Part shown: in pieces, positions 49,415-60,899 of the stretch
Position numbering within the stretch: the first letter of the stretch is position 1
How the letters are laid out: each line of letters begins with the position of its first letter
NCBI RefSeq assembly: GCF_037975245.1
Contig: NC_092576.1
Location: 42,567,111 to 42,631,110, forward strand
Origin: Apostichopus japonicus
Taxonomy: Eukaryota > Echinodermata > Holothuroidea > Aspidochirotida > Stichopodidae
Reading direction: 5' to 3'
Length of the DNA stretch: 64,000 nucleotides
Made by a program: the position numbers and the translations under genes
Notes under the pieces: model-generated
Seen by the model: the letters and a program-made list of their open reading frames with translations, nothing else
Database searches by the model: none
What the model was told of the DNA's origin: nothing

Positions 49415-49458
49415 CCTAACCCTGACCCTAACCCTAACTCTAACCCTAACCCTAACCC
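49415..49458. repeat. Interstitial telomeric repeat (CCCTAA)n
   Basis: Seven units of CCTAAC type with two single-base variants (CCTGAC, CTCTAAC). TTAGGG is the common metazoan telomere unit. Flanks are ordinary internal sequence, so this is interstitial. Confidence 0.9.
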
Positions 49459-50349
49459 AGAATTTGGGCAATTTTTGAGCCATTTAAACCAACCATTTTC
49501 TCCAACAGCTGGTTAAATGAACTGCCCAATAGTGGTTAAAAATCAATATCAGCTTTACCTAATAAATGGTTATTTTGTTATACCTAACAGTTGGTTAACA
49601 TATTGAAAAGTTAAAGGGGTATTCAAGCATGGCCACAAAATGTAAAGTCTGTAATGGACACAAAACAACAACACAGATTAATACTACTTCTTCTTTCAAA
49701 CTTATAGTGCGTAACCACTGCTTTTCTAGCAAACAATGCTTGAAAGTGGATTTCGTTCTTGCTATTTAACTGCACATATGTTGGATAACATGGTCAATAT
49801 AACAACGTATACGGTTTATAAAGATATGTTTTAACTTAAACTCTAACAAAATTAATCAATAAAAAATAAAAGTAAAATAACACTGTTAGCAAACTGCTTA
49901 TCAACTAGAGAGCCTGTGTAGGAGAATGTGTAAAAGTAAGTTGGCCTGACGTTTCAATCCTAGCAGGATCTTCTTCAGAGGCTAGAATTAATACTCAATC
50001 GACCCTGACTTGCACAAAAATAAATAAATAAAAATTAATAAAACATATTGGATGTATAGAAATACTTAGTTCAAAGTAATCATTGATTAAAAATTTCAAT
50101 ATTTGCTTGTCACAACAAAAGTAATACTGCTTAAACTACCGTCGTTGGGAATAACTCCAAACTAGTCTGAAAACCATTTACAACACACAGTAAGAAACCT
50201 GCAAAACCTTTTCAACTGTTTGTTAATTAGTGACTCATTATCAAGTCATGACAAGTATCGTTAATTTGCATAATTGAATAATATTTTCATCCTGGGATGA
50301 TAACCATTTTATCTCACAAATATTCCTATGACCAGTTAATTTGAAAGAA

Positions 50350-50640
50350 ACCAAGGTTAAAAACAACCAATCTGCTGAGAGTTTAAGGGGTTTCTTCAAA
50401 AGCACAATTTGTTTTTAATCAACGGCAGTTAATATTAACCACGATAAAAGATGGTTGTAAATAACATAGGGGTATCTTTCTATATGTGATCAATCAACAT
50501 GTTAATAAAATGGATGGGCACACATTTTAATAAATATTTGCACATATAGATAATATCATGTTCCTTTATTAAGCAGGTATCCATTTATAACGATGAATTA
50601 TACCATGCTTTTTCAGTATTCATAAATGAATCATGTGGAT
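50350..50640 (+). repeat. 290-bp direct duplication, first copy
   Basis: Starts ACCAAGGTTAAAAAC and includes GGCAGTTAATATTAACCACG and GATCAATCAACATGTTAATA. The second copy begins about 705 bp downstream. Confidence 0.85.
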
Positions 50641-51055
50641 TGAGTAACATATGAATTTAAAAGGAATATCAACATCTTCCGGTATTTTATCTAACGACAA
50701 AGATATCCATTTTGTTTCACATGTAAGCCATGCACATATACATTGTTTTACCAACACAACCATTTTTAAAGTGTTGTTTTCTGCATGAATCTTGTTTAGC
50801 ATAAACCAACACATGCAGCTTGCCAGTTACCACCATTGTTTGGCTACTTTTACCAGATTGGTTTTGTTCGTTAGCCCTGAATGCAATAACTGAATGCTCT
50901 GTTTTTAACGACGCCGAGCTTAAAATTTCCGATTGAAAATGCTCCCAGGCTCCTCTGCATTGGGACTGGTATGCAAGATCCAGGACACAGTGCCTCTTGA
51001 AACAAAAGTCATCAAAGGAAAAAAATAACACCACGCATTTAACATTTAAGAAGAA

Positions 51056-51360
51056 ACCAAGGTTAAAAACGTTCATATTGCTTTAATGGGTTTCTCCAAA
51101 AGCCAAATTTGTTTTTAATCGACGGCAGTTAATATTAACCACGATAAATGATGGTTGTAAATAACACAGGGGTATCTGTCTATATATATGATCAATCAAC
51201 ATGTTAATAAAATGGATGGGCACACATATAATTGCACATATAATATATACTATCATGTTCCTTTATTGCCGCTCAATAAAGGAGATACCGTATGTTCCTT
51301 TATGCAGGTATCCATTTATTTACGATTAAATACTCCATACTTACAGTAATCATAAATGAC
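51056..51360 (+). repeat. 290-bp direct duplication, second copy
   Basis: About 85-90% identical by eye to 50350-50640. Carries an extra 37-bp block near 51265 (GCCGCTCAATAAAGGAGATA) that duplicates TTCCTTTAT at its edges. Confidence 0.85.
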
Positions 51361-51851
51361 AATAAACATTATTTTCTGTCGTAACCTTAGCCTGAAATGC
51401 CGAGATTAATTATGTTCTTGGAACTGAACTTTACCAATAAAAGAGATGTTTTCAAAACAGTAAAATTATTAGTCTCATGAGAGCGAAAGTTTGCTCATAA
51501 TTTATAATTTACAATATTTCATGTTGTTAGATTCAAATGAACGTAAGCATGCAACGTCAAGATAAGTTATGCAGCCTGTGTTCGTGAGCTTGACATACCG
51601 ATTGCATCATAAGCGAAGGTCAAATGTGTAAAAGTGCAGTACACGATAGTCGCTTGTAGCAAACTGAGTCAATAGTGTTACCTAAACCACTTCAGAAACC
51701 AAAGGGAATGATACCGATTCAAAAATGGTGTTTTTTCTTGTCATATTACGGTGCATGAAGGTAGAAGCACTGCAATATCAATATCAAAGCGGCTTTCTCT
51801 TCGTTTTAGACAAGTTTGTAGCGATGCTTTGCTAAATTCCTGTCGTTTATG

Positions 51852-53718
51852 CAGGTGCGTATCCAGGGGGGGGGCGTTGGGGGCGCGCGCCCACCGGGTA
51901 AGGAAAAGAGGAGAGAAAAAAAGAGAAGAAAAAAGGGAAAAGGAGGGGGAAAAAAAGAAAAGGAGGAGAGGAAGGAAGGGAAAAGAAAAAGAAAAAAGAG
52001 AGAAAAAGGAAAAAAGGAGGAGTAGAAGATAGCCAAGACCTCGGGAAGAGAAAGAGGAACAGTCATAGTTAAAGCGCTGATCCCTATAATATACACAGGG
52101 TAGCCAGTGACAGATCAAGGATTACGGAGGGGGTGTGTGCCTCACCCTACCCCTAACACCGACAACTCCATTTTTGACGTTTCCATTTTCCTCTCTCACT
52201 AATGTATCTATATAAATACTATATATGGTCTATCATAACGCGTGTGTGTGTATGGACGCCTTAAACAATTGTAGAATTGTGCTATATGGAACCAACTGTG
52301 GCTGGTCTTGAACTCGACCGAGTCGTCGGGGTACATGACGCATTTCGGGAAGGGGGCGACCGCCCCCCCCCCCGAGCAAATTTTCTTTATGGCATCGCTA
52401 GTAATTTCAAAATAGACAATGCTTAGATGCAACTTACAAGGCCTGGGAAGTGTCATTTCCAGCGATCTGGGAGGCATTTTCGGCCAAAATTTTTCTTGTA
52501 CGCTTCGCGCCAACTCATGGTGGCGCTTCGCTTAGATAGTTTGCCTACAGGCTTCGCCCCTCCCTTGGCAATTACTCGCTACACGCCTGTTCGAATTTGT
52601 AAAGCAAAGAGCAGATATAACATCATATCAGTGAGCATTGAAATGCATGTTCCACGATGAACAGCCTCAAAAACTGTCGCGCGTTCAACATATCAATGCC
52701 AATATCATATAAGCAAGCATCGGTCATTACAGTGCATAGCATCGTGTACCTTACGGTCCGTGAAAGTTGCACAGTATACGGATGCTATGTAAACAACCAA
52801 ATGTCTTATGTAGATGGAGAAAAATCATACAGATCCATTTATGTCAAAACTCTCTTTTACAGCAGTAATGTCGGCCAAGCTTACAACTTTATTTTAATTA
52901 CCAAGGAGATCATTTTTAAGCTATTCATTGCTGTTTATTTTTCTTTCAGTTGGTGCCCGAAAAAGATGGGGAAAAATTTGGTTGCGGGGGGGGGGGGGGG
53001 CTGCAGCCACCGCCTCCTACGGGACCTACGCCTATGTGTGTAGTGTTCGGTTTCGATATACCTGATATCGGAAATATCTGCTATTTTTCATTTCCGAAAC
53101 CAAGTTTTATAATAGCCATTATAAGAGGTTGCAATATTTCTACACCAAGAAATTAACTGTGTCGGAATTTTCCAAAATTTCCTCACCAACATTCTTCATC
53201 ATACTTTCCTCTACTCGTGCAACTTTGACCTGTCTGTTAGGGGTTCAAGGAGGTTTTTCTATATTGCTTGTCCATAGATTGAATTTTGTGCAACATTATG
53301 GGTATGTTTTCAAGTGATTTTATTCACGACAAATGTGAATTTTCAAATTCTCACCAAATAATGGGCTTCAAACCTTGAAAAGTGGGGCTTTCGGATATTG
53401 TGGGCCGTGACGTAGAATCACCTACAAAAGCAATGATCCATAGGACATGCAATGAGGTCGAACATGATGTGTGACTGGTGACAATCTGCAAAAAGGTTAT
53501 GGATGGAAAAAACTTTTGGGAAACACTTGGTTCTCAGGCAAAAGTGTACATCTGGTTGGTCATTTTCAAGCCCGAGAAGTGCTATTTCCGGTGATCTGGG
53601 GGTATCAAAACCAGAAATTTTCTTGTACGCTGCGCGCCAACCGATGGTGGCGCTCCGCTTACATAGTAATTCGCGCCCCCCCCCCCCCCCGGGTTAGAAA
53701 ATCCTGGATACGCGCCTG
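51852..53718. mobile_element. Compound hAT-type element, 1.87 kb
   Basis: Ends CAGGTGCGTATCCAGG and the reverse complement of CAGGCGCGTATCCAGG (one mismatch). TTATG abuts both ends (51847-51851 and 53719-53723). Inside are an A/G-rich stretch (51898-52030), further end-like motifs (CAGTGACAGATCAAGGATTA at 52106, CTCGCTACACGCCTG at 52577), G12-type tracts, and two copies of the TGTCATTTCC...GCGCCAAC...TGGTGGCGCT module (52450-52540 and 53578-53660). It looks assembled from several related elements. No intact transposase frame. Confidence 0.65.
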
Positions 53719-54792
53719 TTATGGATGACACTCTAGTAAATTATTGTTCACTTTCCTTACATATCCAAACTGGTTCCACTTTACCAATAATCAGTCGGCC
53801 GTAAGCTAGCTCAATTCCATGTAAATTAAACATCTATGAATGATTGCAAGGATTTTGCAATAGTGCATGTACCATTCGATCTTGACCTTCCGCCCAAAAC
53901 CACAGAGTGACAAGAGACAATGCCAAGTTCTTAATTTCATCTGCAACTAAAAATTTGTGATATAGAAGTCTTCTTCTATCTGTAATTATTATGGAATAAC
54001 ATGCATATACCGGGTCGCTATCAAATTGATATCTTCAGCAATGGCCTCAAGTTACGCATTCCAAACTTGGCAGAGTGTAAGTGACGGACCAATCAGTTGT
54101 GAAGACATAAATATATATTTTTTTAGAATTTAAAAGGAGAGAGAAGTGTACGGAAGTATATGAAGTGAATATGGTGATTGCAATGGTTCCAGTAACATCA
54201 ATTGACATCTACATGCAGAATTTGTACATAGTATCAATCACCTTGCAACTTATGTTTGTGTGGGAGTTTGAACTTGGTGGTATGAGTAGTAGTTTAATAT
54301 AAGGCGAAATGAAGCATATCTGTGTTGTACCAAAATCTGTTTTAGTTGCTTAACTTGTGAGGAGCTGTAGGTTCTCTCATAGCTAATTGCTCTACTGTGT
54401 GAACACAGTTAGCTTGAATGATTTAAAACCTGGACTCTATACGTTAAACCTAATAACAGTAAAGAACCAACTGCAGCAGCGAGGCCACTTCTATTTCTAT
54501 CAACCATTTCATAATCACAGAAAATTGGTCACATTTTGACACACCTTAACCGAAGAGCATATATGTTCATCTGTAACATTTTTCTTTAATATTCCATGAA
54601 AAATAATTTCATTCAGATTTCAAAGACATGAAGGCCACACCGTCTGTAGTTAAGCGTGCAGCATTCTATAGCCATAATATCAGTACATTCTGGTATGTAG
54701 AGATTGTTTACGTCTACTGAACAATTTTTTAATTGCATTAAATTGAACAGTGACTAACATCCCAGGGCTAAGTAAGCTGCAGAAAGCAGCTT
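53719..54792. other. Intergenic / downstream of minus gene, nothing recognised
   Basis: Unique-looking sequence with no supported exon. It would lie just 3' of the minus-strand gene ending at 54793. Confidence 0.35.
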
Positions 54793-54899
54793 TTATTGTT
54801 TGTTCATGTAGTCTGTAACAGTAATGTACGGCTCAAGTTTGTGTTTCAACCACTCTGTCATGGCTCTTAGCTCCTCTTGGGACAAATACTCTATTTCTG
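54793..54899 (-). CDS. Last coding exon of an unidentified minus-strand gene
   Basis: Acceptor TCATTTTGGTGCAG, two bases finishing a split codon, then 34 codons including EYLSQEELRAMTEWLKHKLE and the end YITVTDYMNKQ. The TAA stop overlaps AATAAA (complement of 54792-54797), implying a very short 3' untranslated region. The sequence is charged, helical and non-repetitive. Its phase (needs one base from the previous exon) fits the exon at 55927-55981. Function not recognised. Confidence 0.55.
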
Positions 54900-55031
54900 C
54901 TGCACCAAAATGACACGAAACATCAGAAAGAGTTATTTAAATATGTACCTGTCAGAACAATATTTTCCAAGTTATTTAAAAGCAATGCCAACGGTCTGTA
55001 TATGAGTTTTGTACCATGTTTTAATACTTGC

Positions 55032-55153
<122 letters not shown>

Positions 55154-55926
55154 ATTCCTCTTTGAAGAGATACATGATAGATCAATGAAGACTCCGATGA
55201 CAATCGTAAACGTGTTCCTGTTTTAATGTTGTTCACTTGTTAATACCAGAAAATCAATGCCTATAAGGAGTTCCTGCTATGGGCAGTTCAGTTTATTGCG
55301 ATTAACACCAATTTCATGATCTGCTGTGCCTAATATGGAAAGATATTATCTGCCTAACTGACAGTGCTCCAAAACCTATTTCTGGGGAGTATAATCGTAG
55401 AATAAGAACAACATGAGATCTTACATACATCTAATTGGCATAGAAAGTCTATTTTCACAAATATATCAATCCAACAATTCATATACATGTCTGTTGTTTT
55501 TGTGAGGCCTATAACATTAGGGGTGCACATCTGTGACCTATAGACTAGTTATGTGATGTTCCATTTTTACATTACTCATGTAAGGATGAAATTTACATGT
55601 GACTAGGTCTAGCCTACACCTATGTCTTTGCATGGGTAGGCTGAGATTAAGTAAGCTGACATTTCAGCCAAAACCAGTCCAATTTTGACACACAAGACCG
55701 CCCCTCTTTCCTTCCCAGTGCTCCCCTCCGGCACTGACTGCTGACGTTTTAGATTGAAGTATAGTCCAGGTTGAGATGAAACACACGCGATTTTCATGGC
55801 GTTTGTATACATTAATGGTACAAAAACAATATTTCAATTAAGACCTTTGCGCACGCCACTATAGGTAGATGCAAGATATAGCTAATTTGGTAGACAATCC
55901 CGCTGGCGAAGGTGATGTTGAATTAC

Positions 55927-55981
55927 GATCAGTTAGTTTCAAACGTTTCTTCCTTGGAGGTAACTGTTCATTCTTAGAACT
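55927..55981 (-). CDS. Penultimate coding exon of the same minus-strand gene
   Basis: Acceptor GTTACGTTCTTTCAG, 18 codons plus one base, donor GATC/GTAATT. It encodes a basic stretch LPPRKKRLKLTD that resembles a monopartite nuclear localisation signal. Joined phase would place a proline codon at the junction and then the acidic EIEYLSQEEL start of the last exon. Further 5' exons were not found: a 21-nt candidate near 56345 has a good GTATGT donor but a poor acceptor. Confidence 0.42.
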
Positions 55982-56044
55982 CTGAAAGAACGTAACTAAT
56001 CATGTTGTTACGGTACAATAGAGTGGTAGATAAGGGATTTCATC

Positions 56045-56187
56045 AAAAAGGGGGGGGGGGGAGTGGCCTGGAGGTCTTTGAATCGTCTTCCAATCCATCT
56101 ATTTTGGAAGCCTGTCCCCTCTTCACTAATGAAAATATCTGCCCCACCTCCCCCCTCCCCTTCCCCACTACCTTGTCCTACGCCAGT
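56045..56187. mobile_element. hAT-type element remnant, right end
   Basis: G12 tract at the left and CTTGTCCTACGCCAGTG at the right, the inverse of a CACTGGCGTAGG terminus. The left terminus is not recognisable. Confidence 0.4.
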
Positions 56188-56551
56188 GCAAGAAAAAAGT
56201 GAACATTGGTAAATCAACGGTCAAAGAAGTGACTTCAACCCCTGGATATATTAACACGTATAGTAAAGATCGTTGTAATGAATCCAGCGCCCGTTGGTCA
56301 TGACCTTCAAGCAATTGTTGTTGCTCACATACCTAAATCTTCCTTGTGAGGCTCTTCGTTATTAAGTAACGCAACGAGGAAAGTATTAATTTAAAATTAA
56401 AAAAATATTGAAATATGAAAAATAATTATTAAAATATAGAAATGAAGGGAAGCGAAAAATAAAAGAACAGAAAAAACGGAGAAAAAAATATTTACGCATC
56501 TTCAATTTTTTTTTTCAATTCTCCTTTTATCTAGAGCGATGAAAGCAAGGC

Positions 56552-57622
56552 ATGAATACAGAAAGCTCGAATTTCCAACGAAGCGTCTTCCAGCACCACC
56601 TATGTGTTGGAGAGATGGGACCGATTTGCGAGAATGGAAAAGTGCTAGCTTTTATTGCTATGTTATTGAACGCAATTGTTAATATTCTTGCCAAGCAGTC
56701 CACAGGAGTAATCCCGCCACTGCAATTAACCTGTTTGACGGGATTTTGCTTTTTTAGTTTCTCTTTATTAAATTATTTCTTCATGACTCAGAAAGAAACC
56801 TTCCGATTGGTCCACAGAACATTCGTTATCTTGCCAACCGTCTCTGGAGTATTGATGTTTGTTTCTTTGTATTTCGAGAACCTGGCAATTTTTAAGTGGT
56901 CACCAGGTAATGTTTGCGCTATGCTTTACAGCAGTGAAGTAATGACATCCAGCCTACTAACTTTCACCTATTTAAATTTTAGATTCAAACCAATGGTAAT
57001 TTTAGTAATGTTAAGTGCTATTTTAGGTGTCACCTTCACGTTGCAACCTTCATTCATTATCCCTTCTCATTGGACAACTGAAGGAAATAACACCGGTTTC
57101 TATTTTGCCTTTGGTAGTGGAATTCTGGGTTCCATTCTCTACACAATAAGTTCAAAGTGCTTAAATAATGGAATATCCCACCATTTACTGGTACTCATAC
57201 AGGCGATAAATTTTCTGATCGGTGGGGCTATTTCAATTTTAATCAAACAAACTGTTTTCATTATCCCGTCTGCTGGGTTCAATCTTTTCATAGTGCTGTC
57301 TACTAGTATAATAGAAGCAGCTGCATTGATGACGACGATGTACGCCCTAGATACCGAACCGACATTCTCAATATCTATCATTTTAACAACCGAAGTTCTG
57401 GTCACCTATTTCTTGGAATCAATCACCCTGAATATAAACTCTTCTTGGTTGTCTATTTCCGGCGCTTGTCTCATCACATGCGCATGCGTATTGTCAATTC
57501 TCAGCACTTACGAAAAAGTTGACATCAGTCCTTGTGATGAAAAGATGACTTGGATTCCTCTGATTGACTTTTGCTACGAATTAGAAATTGTCGAAAAAAA
57601 TCAAAGAAGTCGTGCTTATTGA
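56552..57622 (+). CDS. EamA/SLC35G-type ten-helix transporter
   Basis: 356 aa in one exon. Ten hydrophobic segments, roughly residues 30-48, 58-78, 91-113, 121-141, 148-168, 182-204, 211-231, 242-265, 271-291 and 299-318, form two five-helix halves as in the drug/metabolite transporter superfamily. Length and architecture match SLC35G members, whose substrates are poorly defined; likely an endomembrane or plasma membrane carrier. The second half carries EPTFSISIILTTEVLVTYFL, the place where EamA proteins have their conserved helix-9 motif. A strong acceptor (TTTTTCAATTCTCCTTTTATCTAG) ends at 56534, so the coding exon probably follows a 5' untranslated exon. An ATG at 56539 opens a 47-codon frame that overlaps the start and could lower initiation; M22 (56615) is an alternative start. 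The C-terminal 35 residues are hydrophilic. Confidence 0.85.
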   Translation: MNTESSNFQRSVFQHHLCVGEMGPICENGKVLAFIAMLLNAIVNILAKQSTGVIPPLQLTCLTGFCFFSFSLLNYFFMTQKETFRLVHRTFVILPTVSGVLMFVSLYFENLAIFKWSPGNVCAMLYSSEVMTSSLLTFTYLNFRFKPMVILVMLSAILGVTFTLQPSFIIPSHWTTEGNNTGFYFAFGSGILGSILYTISSKCLNNGISHHLLVLIQAINFLIGGAISILIKQTVFIIPSAGFNLFIVLSTSIIEAAALMTTMYALDTEPTFSISIILTTEVLVTYFLESITLNINSSWLSISGACLITCACVLSILSTYEKVDISPCDEKMTWIPLIDFCYELEIVEKNQRSRAY

Positions 57623-58974
57623 CATCTGAAGATGACATAAATAGAAGAAAACCAAAAGGAGTTCTGGTTTTTTTAATGTAGGCCAAAATTTAAATTCTTT
57701 TCACTTGAACCCCCCCCCCCCCCCAAAAAAAAAAAAAAAAAAAAACATATCTGTAGATTTATCCCACAGTTCGTGACATCGTGAGAAATTAAAAGTCCCC
57801 TTCACCGAGAAATGATTTCATATTCTAATTCAGGATAAATGTATCCAACCAGAAGAGACCAAACACATACACACCCACAACACATAGAAACAAAAAAACA
57901 ACAACAAACAGAAAGACTGATATACAAACAAACAAACAAACAAGACAGAAAGAAAGACACGTTTGTTTGGATCCAACAGTGACGTATTTCACCACAACCA
58001 CGGTTATTATAGTACAGATAAATGAGTAAACTGTAAACCATTAGCGACAGGCATATACTATTAACATTTAATACAACCGTGACGATTGTGTATACATTAT
58101 CATACTGCATCGTGGGAGGAACGATTGTCCCTTTTGTGACGTCAGAGACTGTGTCGTCATACCATATTTAATAGAAAGATATGCTGACCACTGTGCGTGT
58201 GTATTTATGTGCGTAGATGTGTGCGTGTGTGTGTGTTTGGCGAGGGCTGTTTTCCTCGTCTGGTTAATTAACCCCTTTCTTATACATAACCTGCCAATTA
58301 CATAATATATAATAATTACATAATTTATGCAATACATAATGTGCCAATTATATTGAAATGATCATATGCTAAAATTCTATGAACCTTCTAAATCTGTTGA
58401 TGAGTTTTTTTTTTTTTGCTTTTTCTCAGCGTGTTGTTGAATATCATCCTACACAAGCCACTTTTATGTAATAATTAATTAATTAATAACATGATATAAT
58501 TGGTATAGGTAACTAACATGCTAAACTATGTGTTCTTATGTCTATTACGAACATCGTTTTCTTGATCATAACAAATTTGAAAAACAACTCATTAAAATTT
58601 AGAGGGCGCTTTAGTGCATTGAAATAATGCTAGAATTATATCACAGACATGATAATTATATGTAATATACTTTCACATGGGAATATTGCGAGAGGTGGGT
58701 AAGACCTGTCAAACCCACCACTGTAAATCATTTCATAAAGCAACAATGACATAAATGTTAGTATAAGTGCTCCGCTGCGTGCGAAAATTGAATTTAAAAG
58801 AGATAAAGAAAAAAAAAGAGAAAATATTATATTAAGATATGTAAAATTACTTCAATGAATTTAATCATGTCATGAAATGTATAATTTTGTGTTATTACTA
58901 AGCATATATATATATATATCAATCAACGCTTCATGCAGACTTTTCAAATTGAATATTACGTTGAATAATATTAG
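57623..58974. other. Downstream of transporter, low-complexity tracts only
   Basis: C15A22 junction at 57710-57744, a TTTGTTTG-type run on the minus strand near 57920-57945, and a GTGT tract near 58195-58240. No polyadenylation site can be assigned with confidence. Confidence 0.4.
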
Positions 58975-58978
58975 ATGG

Positions 58979-59866
58979 TACATACGAAGATCTAGAGAGG
59001 ACATGGTTATTTTTTTTTTATTACGCACGTACGTACGTAATAATACTAATATACGAGATAATACTACGTAGGTACGTAATAATATCACGTACGTACGTGA
59101 TAATTACTACGTACGTACGTGATAATTACTACGTACGTACGTGATCATTACTACGTACGTACGTAAATTACTACGTACTTATGTAGGGATTATCACGTAC
59201 GTATTTAATAATTATAACGAATGTAGGCCAACGTATACGTACATGTTTAGTGATATAGCCAATGTTAACACTTGTCTAACGTAAGCGAGCCTACGTTATA
59301 TACTGCGGGTGATACATCTTCATATCAAAGATGGAGAGGGATGAACTTGTTCGTAACTATGTACTTTAATTTAGGGTTTAGCCAGAAGGAAATCCTTTAT
59401 TACTTGACAGCAAAGCATTGGATAATAGTTAGGCGAAAGACATCTCAGACGCATTTTGAGGAGCCTTTTCTTGTATCGCATGAAACATTCAGACATTGTG
59501 GATGTGGAGATTTTTATATTGTGCCAAGCCTAAGCACAGACATTCCTGTGGTGTTAGTCGAACGAACGTACCAATTGTCTGTCTCCGGCATTTTTTAGTT
59601 AACTATAAGTATAAGCTTGACATCTGTGGTGTACGTATCTTGCATGTAGACAAATATGTTACAGTATGTACGTACCGCGTATCGCCACTTCTATCTTCAG
59701 TATAGAACGTAAAATTATCACGTACCGTCGGTACGTAATAAATATCACGCACGTACGTAATATTGATTACGTACGTACGTTATAAATATTACGTACGTAG
59801 GTTATAAATATTACGTACGTACGTAATAATTTTTTTTACCATGTCCTCTCTAGATCTTCGTAGGTA
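58979..59866. mobile_element. ACGT-array foldback element
   Basis: About 888 bp. Outer arms carry TACGAAGATCTAGAGAGGAC then ATGGT and a T run; the right arm (59827-59866) is the inverted copy. Inside each arm lies an array of about 18-22 bp units, each holding the palindrome TACGTACGTACGT with AATAATTA-type spacers (59027-59200 and 59710-59830). The central 500 bp encloses a broken transposase N-terminus. Target duplication not identified. Confidence 0.8.
59325..59533 (+). pseudogene. Broken N-terminal fragment of an integrase-like transposase
   Basis: Three short readings in different frames line up with the helix-turn-helix N-terminus of rve/DDE integrase-like transposases common in fish, cnidarian and echinoderm genomes: ERDELVRNYV (about 59328), then YFNLGFSQKEILYYLTAKH (about 59370-59420), then GERHLRRILRSLFLYR and SDIVDVEIFI (59432-59533). 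Two frameshifts and the absence of a catalytic domain make it a relic. IS3EU-like affiliation is my inference. Confidence 0.5.
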
Positions 59867-60180
59867 CAACATATGATGCTGAAAAAAAGTCAACGTATTG
59901 TATATTTCATGTTCTCATTAATCTTGTGAATAATTTGTTATATTTTATTGTTATTCTTTCTTAATAATAATTTGAAAGAAAGACATTGCACTGTACCAAT
60001 AATTCATTAGTTTTAAACCTTGCGGGGAAAAGTCATAACACCTTGCATACCGTGTAACCAGGGATAACGTCCCATTATCGTTCGATGCAGTTACCCAGAA
60101 ATGCGGCAGGGAGTGGCTTACGTGATAAATTCCGGTTTTTCTGACTGGCGCCCCCAACTAAAAAAATGGCTATACAATAT

Positions 60181-60812
60181 AGGTATCGCACCACAATTAG
60201 AGTAGTGCATTTTTTTACATTTTCGGAGTAATCATCATTTTTTTATACTTTGATATTGAAGAAGTCGAAATAAACTACTGATGGTCAAAAAAGTATGTAG
60301 GATTGAAGGTGATTTAAGGTACTTTAGAAAATCTTGATTGCGCCAAAACCCAAACAACGACAGCATGCAACATCAGCATGACTTGGGCATCAGAGGGCAG
60401 GAGACCAGAAACAAAAAGGCACAGGACAGTAGACAAAGAAAGAGAGAGGGCTGGTTGGCGATCCTGGAATGAGGCCAGAAACGCAGCTGCCGACCGAGAC
60501 GAATGGAGACGCTCTGTGGAGGCCTTATTTGCCTCTAGGCAAGAAAACAGATGAGAGAAAATCTTGGGTCAAACAAGAAGATTATGCAGCGAGAGCTTTT
60601 TAGCACTATGATTAACTTGGAGCTCTTTTAGCTCAAAACTAACCCATCATGGTGGCTAATGTTGAAGGTGTTGTGAAAACCCAATTTATCAGCTATCATA
60701 TGATGGGTAGGACATGTTAGTTGATCACTTTCATCTATGCTGTAGCGGACTTGGAAATGAAGGCCAATTTAGTGTGTAAATCAATGGAGCCATTAACTGT
60801 GGTGCGACACCT
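60181..60812 (-). mobile_element. AGGTnyCGCACCACA-ended TIR element, copy B
   Basis: Ends AGGTATCGCACCACAATTA and the reverse complement of AGGTGTCGCACCACAGTTA. It is the inverted relative of copy A at 12434-12931. A LINE C-terminal fragment is embedded in it, which accounts for its greater length (632 against 498 bp). Confidence 0.75.
60318..60554 (+). pseudogene. LINE polyprotein C-terminus fragment
   Basis: 78 codons open to a TGA at 60552. The readable peptide has TWASEGRRPETKRHRTV, then WNEARNAAADRDEWRRSVEA and LFASRQENR. This is the usual C-terminal signature (G+RRP..R..W...R...A.DR..WR..V.AL..R) of many endonuclease-reverse transcriptase LINE proteins. Only the tail is left. Confidence 0.75.
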
Positions 60813-60899
60813 ATAGGGACCTAACGGCTCGATACCTCAGTTGGCTCATTTTGCTTGTCCTCTCCTCTGGTATAACCTTACTCTGCTTGTTTTTATATT

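Noticed and set aside
49266-49478. 70-codon frame ending in LTLTLT
   Set aside because: The tail is the translated telomeric repeat; the rest has no support.
51751-52118. Arg/Glu/Lys-rich and opposite Phe/Ser/Leu-rich frames
   Set aside because: Low-complexity A/G tract inside a hAT-type compound element.
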